From: Pseudomonadota bacterium | GTDB taxonomy: Bacteria; Desulfobacterota; Desulfovibrionia; Desulfovibrionales; Desulfovibrionaceae | Reading direction: 5' to 3' | DNA: 63,894 nucleotides | NCBI GenBank assembly: GCA_023411815.1 | Contig: JAEYOJ010000105.1 | Location: 1 to 63,894, forward strand | Part shown: in pieces, positions 59,142-63,894 of the stretch | Layout of the letters: every line of letters begins with the position of its first letter | Position numbering within the stretch: position 1 is the stretch's first letter | Notes under the pieces: generated by a model | What the model was told of the DNA's origin: nothing | The model's database searches: none | What the model saw: the letters and a program-made list of their open reading frames with translations, nothing else | Made by a program: the position numbers and the translations under genes

Positions 59142-59585
59142 CTAGTCCTCGACCTGGATGCGCCTGCTTCCGCCCGAGGGCGCGCGGGGCACGCTCACGG
59201 TGAGCACTCCGTCGCGCAGCACGGCCCGCGTGGCGGACAGGTCAAGGCCTTCGGGCAGATCCACGCGGCGGGCGAAGCGTCCGTGGGAGCGCTCCAGCAT
59301 GTGGAACACGCCGTCTCCGGGTTCTTTTTCCGGGCGGCGTTCGCCGGAGACGATCAGGCCGCGTCCCTCGATCTCCAGGGAGATGTCCTCGCGGGACAGG
59401 CCGGGCAGTTCCACGCTGATGGTCACGCCCGCGGCGGATTCGTACATGTCCAGGCAGGGATGCCACGCGTATTGGCCGCCGCGTCCGGGCAGCCTGCAGC
59501 CGGGATGGCCCACGCTTTCGGAAGGCCGCTCCTGCCTGGCTTGGGTCATGGCCGCGATCCAGGGCGACCAGTTGAATTTGGCCAT
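59142..59585 (-). CDS. Hsp20/alpha-crystallin small heat-shock protein
   Basis: A 147-residue chaperone. The alpha-crystallin domain (about 50-140) has VTISVELPGLSREDISLEIEG, the GERRPEKEPGDG turn and the RAVLRDGVLTVSVP signature ending the fold. The N-terminus is short and Trp-rich (FNWSPWIAAM), and the C-terminal I-x-V anchor appears as RRIQVED. It holds unfolding proteins. GAGCGAGGACACA precedes ATG 59585. It lies upstream of htpX by 51 bases and the two may be cotranscribed. Confidence 0.93.
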   Translation of the reverse strand: MAKFNWSPWIAAMTQARQERPSESVGHPGCRLPGRGGQYAWHPCLDMYESAAGVTISVELPGLSREDISLEIEGRGLIVSGERRPEKEPGDGVFHMLERSHGRFARRVDLPEGLDLSATRAVLRDGVLTVSVPRAPSGGSRRIQVED

Positions 59586-59752
59586 TGTGTCCTCGCTCGC
59601 CGGCCGTGCCGGCAGGTTTGCCGCGCGTCGCATGACGAGCGCCGGACGCGCCGATGGCTATTCCATAATACCTGGGGGGTTGAAGTCAATGCGCCCCGTC
59701 GCGGAGAAGCCTAAAGCAAATTTGATTTCAGACGCTCCCTTCGGCGCTTGAC

Positions 59753-59839
59753 GGCGAAACAAGTTTCGCCTGCTCCTACGGGACGGGCGGCGGGAACCGC
59801 CGCCAGAGCATTTAGCTATTTTCAATAGCGAAATGCTCT
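59753..59839. repeat. Three tandem hairpins in the hsp20-pfk gap
   Basis: GGCGAAAC-AA-GTTTCGCC (59753-59770), GGCGGCGG-GAA-CCGCCGCC (59786-59804) and AGAGCATTT.GCTATT facing AATAGC.AAATGCTCT around TTC (59805-59839, one mismatch in 16 pairs) lie end to end between divergent genes. Confidence 0.65.
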
Positions 59840-59971
59840 AACAAGCATGTTCGGCCGCGACGGCCTTGCCCATGGCCGGAAAAGAAGGCAATACTAGCCG
59901 AAGGCCCAAGTTCCGGGGTGACGCCCGGCCCATACGCCATACCACCAGCGCCGGATTCCGGAGGTCCGTTC

Positions 59972-61318
59972 ATGGCCAAGCCCAGTCAGACTTCGAGGCC
60001 CTGCCCCGATCCAATACCCCACCCGGAGGACACGCGCATCCCCGCGCTCGGCAAGGCGAAGATCGATTCGCCGCTGCGGCATGGCCGATTCATTCCCGAC
60101 GACTCGCGCGTGCTGCTCGACGTGCACACGTCTTCTTGCGACACGCGGAACGGCAACCAGGCGTCCATGGAAGAGGCCGGCCCGCGCGAGAAGATCTACT
60201 TCGACCCGTCCAAGACCAAGTGCGCCGTGGTCACGGCCGGCGGCCTGTGCCCGGGCATCAACGACGTCATCCGCTCCATCGTGCTGGAGGCCTACCACAA
60301 CTACGGCGTGGCCGCGGTCATGGGCATCCGCTACGGCCTGGAGGGTTTCATCCCCAAGTACGGGCATGAAATCATGGAGTTGAATCCCCTGGCCGTCTCG
60401 CGCATCCACCAGTTCGGCGGGACCATCCTGGGCTCCTCGCGCGGTCCGCAGCCCATCGACGGCATCGTGGACGCCCTGGAACGACTGAACATCAACATCC
60501 TGTTCCTTGTAGGCGGAGACGGGACCATGCGCGCGGCCGAGAAGATCCAGCAGGAGATCGCCGGCCGCGACCTGCGCATCGGCGTCATCGGCATCCCCAA
60601 GACCATCGACAACGACATCCAGTACGTGTCCACGACCTTCGGTTTCGACACGGCCGTGGACAAGGCCTGCGAGGCCATCGACTGCGCGCACACCGAGGCC
60701 AACGGCGCGCCCAACGGCATTGGTCTGGTCAAGGTCATGGGCCGAGAGTCGGGTTTCATAGCGGCCCAGGCCTCCATGGCCCTCAAGGACGTGAACTTCG
60801 TGCTCGTGCCCGAGGACCCCTTCGAACTGGACGGCGAGAGCGGTCTGCTCCGGGCCCTGGAACGGCGCATCCGCAGGCGCGGCCACGCGGTCATCGTCAC
60901 GGCCGAAGGCGCGGGCCAGCACCTGCTCAAGTCCACGGGCCAGACCGACGCCTCGGGCAACCCCGTGCTCGGCGACATCGCCAGCCTGCTCATCGGCAGC
61001 ATCAAGGACCACTTCAAGAAGGCGGGCATCGACATGACGCTCAAGTACATCGACCCGAGCTACATCATCCGTTCGGTGCCGGCCAACACCAATGACCGCA
61101 TCTACTGCGGCTTCCTGGGCCAGAACGCCGTGCACGCGGGCATGGCCGGCAAGACGGGCATGATGGTCAGCCGCTGGAACTCCCAGTACGTGAACGTGCC
61201 CCTGCAGCTCATCACTCGCGGCGGCCGCAAGCGCATCGACACCTGCTCCAACTACTGGCGCAGCGTGGTCGAATCCACGGGGCAGCTGTCCTATTTCCAG
61301 GGCGACGGCATGGCCTGA
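59972..61318 (+). CDS. ATP-dependent 6-phosphofructokinase
   Basis: A 448-residue PfkA-superfamily enzyme, longer than the 320-residue E. coli form. The donor-site motif is GGDGT (181-185), with Gly in the place that is Asp in PPi-dependent enzymes, while PKTIDND has Lys210 where E. coli PFK has Gly. This Gly plus Lys combination is known in ATP-dependent plant and trypanosome enzymes. MGRESGFIAAQAS and AEGAGQ are also present. The N-terminal 75 residues are an extension. CCGGAGGTCCGTTC precedes ATG 59972. Confidence 0.9.
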   Translation: MAKPSQTSRPCPDPIPHPEDTRIPALGKAKIDSPLRHGRFIPDDSRVLLDVHTSSCDTRNGNQASMEEAGPREKIYFDPSKTKCAVVTAGGLCPGINDVIRSIVLEAYHNYGVAAVMGIRYGLEGFIPKYGHEIMELNPLAVSRIHQFGGTILGSSRGPQPIDGIVDALERLNINILFLVGGDGTMRAAEKIQQEIAGRDLRIGVIGIPKTIDNDIQYVSTTFGFDTAVDKACEAIDCAHTEANGAPNGIGLVKVMGRESGFIAAQASMALKDVNFVLVPEDPFELDGESGLLRALERRIRRRGHAVIVTAEGAGQHLLKSTGQTDASGNPVLGDIASLLIGSIKDHFKKAGIDMTLKYIDPSYIIRSVPANTNDRIYCGFLGQNAVHAGMAGKTGMMVSRWNSQYVNVPLQLITRGGRKRIDTCSNYWRSVVESTGQLSYFQGDGMA

Positions 61319-61384
61319 CTGACGGAATGATCGGGACGCAAGATGCCGCCGGGCCGGGGAACGGATGCTTCCCAGCCCGGCAAC

Positions 61385-61522
61385 TCATTTCTTGGGCTTG
61401 GGGCGCTTCCGTCCGGACCTGAGCCGGTCCCAGGTCATGGGCCGCTTGCGGGCCAGGAAGCGCAGGCCGATGATCGCCGCCAGGACGGCCAACAGCGGGA
61501 GGACTCGCAGAAATTCGTTCAT
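61385..61522 (-). CDS. Small single-helix membrane protein
   Basis: A 45-residue frame: MNEFLRVLPLLAVLAAIIGLRFLARK, one hydrophobic helix, then a basic tail ending KRPKPKK. The hydrophobic then basic layout is typical of a real small inner-membrane protein. ATG 61528 in frame would add two residues. There is no strong ribosome site. It lies tail to tail with pfk and downstream of the YejM-like gene on the same strand. Confidence 0.45.
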   Translation of the reverse strand: MNEFLRVLPLLAVLAAIIGLRFLARKRPMTWDRLRSGRKRPKPKK

Positions 61523-61601
61523 GCCCATGGCCGCAGTCTACGGCAAGTCCCACCCATGGCAAGCCCGGCCTGACTGAGCAGAACCGGCGGCAGCCTGATG
61601 G

Positions 61602-63491
61602 CTAATGCAGGTAGAAGCGCCCCATGTCCTGGACCATCCGAAACAGGTTCGGCCTTATGCGCTCCAGGACCTCTTCCGGCCTGTCGACTGGACGGTTTTC
61701 GCTGTCGCGGACTTCCGTGGACAGCATTGAACGGAACCCGGCGGGGAAGATGCACTTGTTCGAGACGTCGATATAGGCCGTGGCGTTCCAGCTTTCGCTG
61801 GTCACGTAGTCCGGGCCCGCGTCCGCGAAGAGATCCCGGCCCACGGAATAGTCCCTCGGGTCGTTGTCCGCGCCGAGCATGCCGAGCAGCGCGGGCGCGA
61901 GGTCGTGGTGCGAGGTGACTCGCTCCACGCGGTCGGGCGCGCGGCCCGGCCGGTAGACCAGCAGGGGGACCTTGGCTTGGCCGGGCATGAAGCCGTCGCC
62001 GTCGTAGAGATAGCCCTGGTCGTCGAAAACTTCGCCGCAGGAGCTGGTGAAGACGAGAATCGTATTCGCGGCCAATCGCGAGCCGAGCACCGCGCGCAGA
62101 ATTTCCCCGCACAGATGGTCCAGGTAGCGGAGGGCGTTCTTGTAGCGGTAGGCATGCGCCGACCCGTTGCCGATGCCTGCGGGGCTCAGCGCGCCTTGCG
62201 GGGCAAGCTGCTCGTATTCTTCTGGATAGCTGTAGGGGCTTTGGGCGGAATCGAAGAGCAGGAAGTAGAAGAAGGGCTTGCCGCCTGGAGCGCTGGCGCG
62301 CTTGGCGGTGAAATTCGTGAAGGCGTCCGTGAGGATGCGGTCGCGCTTGTGCTTGATCCTGGTGTCGAAGGCATCGCGTATGTCTGATTCCGCCACGTTC
62401 GCGAAGGCGGTCTTGCGCAGTTCGGGCCAGCGCAGGTCCACGCTGGAGGCGATATGGAACTCGTAGCCCGCGGCGGCCAGGGTGTCCATGAGCGCGCTGC
62501 CCTTGCGCTGCTTGAGCGCCGCGTCCCAGTAGGAGCCGGGCAGTCCGTATAGCAGGGAGAATATCCCGAGACGGCTGGTGCTGCCGCCGCTGTAGTGGCG
62601 GGCGAAATCCGTGGCGCGCTCCCTGGCGAAGGCGTCCAGGTTGGGTGTGGCCGCCTCGCTGAGCATGTCGAAACGCCAGGCGTCGAGGAGGACGAGCACG
62701 ATGTTGGGGCGTGCTCCGCCTGGTCCCAGTTCGATGGGACGCAACGGATAGGCAAGTTGACCAAAGGCGCGAGGGGCCGGATCGCTCGCGGCCTGCTCGT
62801 CGTCCTCCTTGCCCTTTACGCCGAAGAGCTTGTTCGCCGCGCGCTTCACCGTGAACGGCTGATAGAGCTGAAACAGCTTGTCGACCTGGAGGATCTCGGG
62901 CCGTCCGAACAGGTCGCCGTAAGCATAGGTGGCCTTGTCCGCGACCACGGCGGCGATCAGGAGGCACGCTAGTCCGGCCACGACAGCCCGTCTGATCCTG
63001 ATGGCGCCGCGCGCGACCCACAACAGACCGGCGGTCTGCGCCAGGAACAGCAGGGCGAAGCCCGAGACGGGCTTGAGCACCGCGCTGGAGGTCGGGGCGA
63101 GGGAACTCCAGCCTGTCGGCAGGATCAGGCTCACGATCATGGCGTTGAGATGCTGGCGGAACATGGCCAGGGCGTGCGCGTCGGCCAGCAGGAACAGGCT
63201 CAATCCCAACTGGAGCGAGAAGGCCAGGCCCAGGGCCGCGGCGCGGGATCTGGTCAGGATGTAGGCGGCCGAGGCTATCAGCGCGACGACGGCGTTGAGC
63301 ATGGCCATGTGCGAGACGGTGGCGGCCAGCAGGTATGCGCCGATGAGGGGCTCGGCCTGCCGCACGGCCGGCGCCAGCATGGGCAGAAAGGCCAGGCAGC
63401 ACAGGACCGTGCCCCAGAGGCCGAGCAAGGCCAGTCGCAGGAAGGGCTGCCGGTCGGTGGGGATGACGATGCGGAAAAGATCCTCGAGCAT
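61602..63491 (-). CDS. YejM/PbgA-like membrane protein with sulfatase fold
   Basis: A 629-residue protein. Five N-terminal transmembrane helices (about 15-200) carry a periplasmic sulfatase/alkaline-phosphatase-fold domain (about 260-629) with NIVLVLLDAWRFDM, HYSGGSTSRLGIFSLLYGLPG, the DTRIKHKRD loop and LVFTSSCGEVFDDQG, followed by SHHDLAPALLGMLG. This is the layout of YejM/PbgA, which senses LPS and controls its synthesis; the arylsulfatase activity is often absent. Start at ATG 63491 is a guess; the frame is open to 63590 and ATG 63521 is possible. No LPS gene is adjacent. Confidence 0.85.
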   Translation of the reverse strand: MLEDLFRIVIPTDRQPFLRLALLGLWGTVLCCLAFLPMLAPAVRQAEPLIGAYLLAATVSHMAMLNAVVALIASAAYILTRSRAAALGLAFSLQLGLSLFLLADAHALAMFRQHLNAMIVSLILPTGWSSLAPTSSAVLKPVSGFALLFLAQTAGLLWVARGAIRIRRAVVAGLACLLIAAVVADKATYAYGDLFGRPEILQVDKLFQLYQPFTVKRAANKLFGVKGKEDDEQAASDPAPRAFGQLAYPLRPIELGPGGARPNIVLVLLDAWRFDMLSEAATPNLDAFARERATDFARHYSGGSTSRLGIFSLLYGLPGSYWDAALKQRKGSALMDTLAAAGYEFHIASSVDLRWPELRKTAFANVAESDIRDAFDTRIKHKRDRILTDAFTNFTAKRASAPGGKPFFYFLLFDSAQSPYSYPEEYEQLAPQGALSPAGIGNGSAHAYRYKNALRYLDHLCGEILRAVLGSRLAANTILVFTSSCGEVFDDQGYLYDGDGFMPGQAKVPLLVYRPGRAPDRVERVTSHHDLAPALLGMLGADNDPRDYSVGRDLFADAGPDYVTSESWNATAYIDVSNKCIFPAGFRSMLSTEVRDSENRPVDRPEEVLERIRPNLFRMVQDMGRFYLH

Positions 63492-63769
63492 GATCCAGTC
63501 AGCGGCAGGGGGGCCGCGCATGTTGCGGATGTGTGCGTCGCGAAGTGCAACGGACAGGGTTTGGCTAACCGCCGTGCAGGGTGCTGTCAAGCAAAGACGG
63601 CTGGGCGGGCGGCTGCTCTCGATGCATGCGGAGCCGGGGCGGTTTCATGGCCCAGCCCACAACAAGCGGAGCGATTCCAGCTGCGGACGAAAATGTCCGT
63701 AGCGAATGCTGCCGGGAGAGGACAGGGTCCCCTCCCGAGCGTGCGTGTAAGCTGCTATAGTCCCCCGCC

Positions 63770-63894
63770 TCAGGAAATTGACATAACGGGTTTGCAGCGC
63801 TGCAGCACCTCCTTTGGCCTGTGAGCCAAAGAGGCGGCAAAGCTCCTGAAGGCCTTGCCCAAATCCTTGAGGTCGTTCCAGCACCAGTTGTAGG
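63770..63894 (-). CDS. 3' end of an unidentified gene cut by the window edge
   Basis: On the minus strand an open frame enters from the window edge and ends in TGA at 63770-63772. It reads YNWCWNDLKDLGKAFRSF, then AASLAHRPKEVLQRCKPVM, about 40 residues. The Trp-rich, basic look resembles the end of some transposases, but I cannot identify it. A second open frame overlaps it and is less protein-like. Confidence 0.4.
   Translation of the reverse strand, partial: YNWCWNDLKDLGKAFRSFAASLAHRPKEVLQRCKPVMSIS

Overview
The window is about 64 kb of GC-rich bacterial chromosome with dense, mostly one-gene or few-gene transcription units and no RNA genes that I could see. Rubrerythrin with a PerR-type repressor, a hemerythrin-like protein next to an octaheme cytochrome c, an oxygen-sensitive class III ribonucleotide reductase under a cobalamin riboswitch, a siroheme-reductase-like ferredoxin and a Fur-controlled feo operon all suggest an anaerobic, flagellated, Gram-negative sulfate reducer of the Desulfovibrio/Desulfocurvibacter type. 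This assignment is an inference from gene content; nothing here was searched against a database.

Layout. 0-12 kb: SAM methyltransferase, PIN-PhoH ATPase, a c-di-GMP enzyme (EAL-CBS-GGDEF) cut by an in-frame amber codon, a carboxymuconolactone decarboxylase-like protein divergent from a LysR regulator, a siroheme-reductase-like ferredoxin, an HD-GYP phosphodiesterase behind a Fur-like box, a ComM-type AAA ATPase and a short MetE. 11-21 kb: PAS-PocR histidine kinase, polysaccharide pyruvyl transferase with an FAD oxidoreductase, the flagellar stator motAB, and a 631-residue protein of unknown family. 21-32 kb: a baeRF-type eRF1-like protein, the feo ferrous-iron operon, LysE exporter, peroxiredoxin, MgtC, a small Cys protein coupled to a CPBP protease, LOG, TetR and a lone MacB-type permease. 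31-39 kb: two lipoproteins, hemerythrin plus octaheme cytochrome, M14 carboxypeptidase, MgtE, rubrerythrin and PerR. 39-44 kb: B12 riboswitch, nrdG-nrdD, then an AT-rich CHAT (caspase-like) protease gene and a Phd/VapC toxin-antitoxin pair, the clearest horizontally acquired patch. 44-52 kb: His-rich secreted protein, VOC and SRPBCC proteins, hybrid histidine kinase, RecN, and a phospholipase D/VTT membrane fusion. 52-64 kb: a GDP-fucose route (gmd, fcl) with a WcaI-like glycosyltransferase, a phosphoesterase, a cell-envelope/protein-quality group (HtrA, HtpX, Hsp20), phosphofructokinase and a YejM-like sulfatase-fold membrane protein.

Themes that connect the genes are oxygen and peroxide defence (peroxiredoxin, rubrerythrin and perR share a near-identical upstream motif), iron control (two Fur-like boxes), c-di-GMP signalling and motility, and envelope maintenance. 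A family of GC-rich hairpin repeats, often in head-to-head pairs, sits in at least five intergenic regions.
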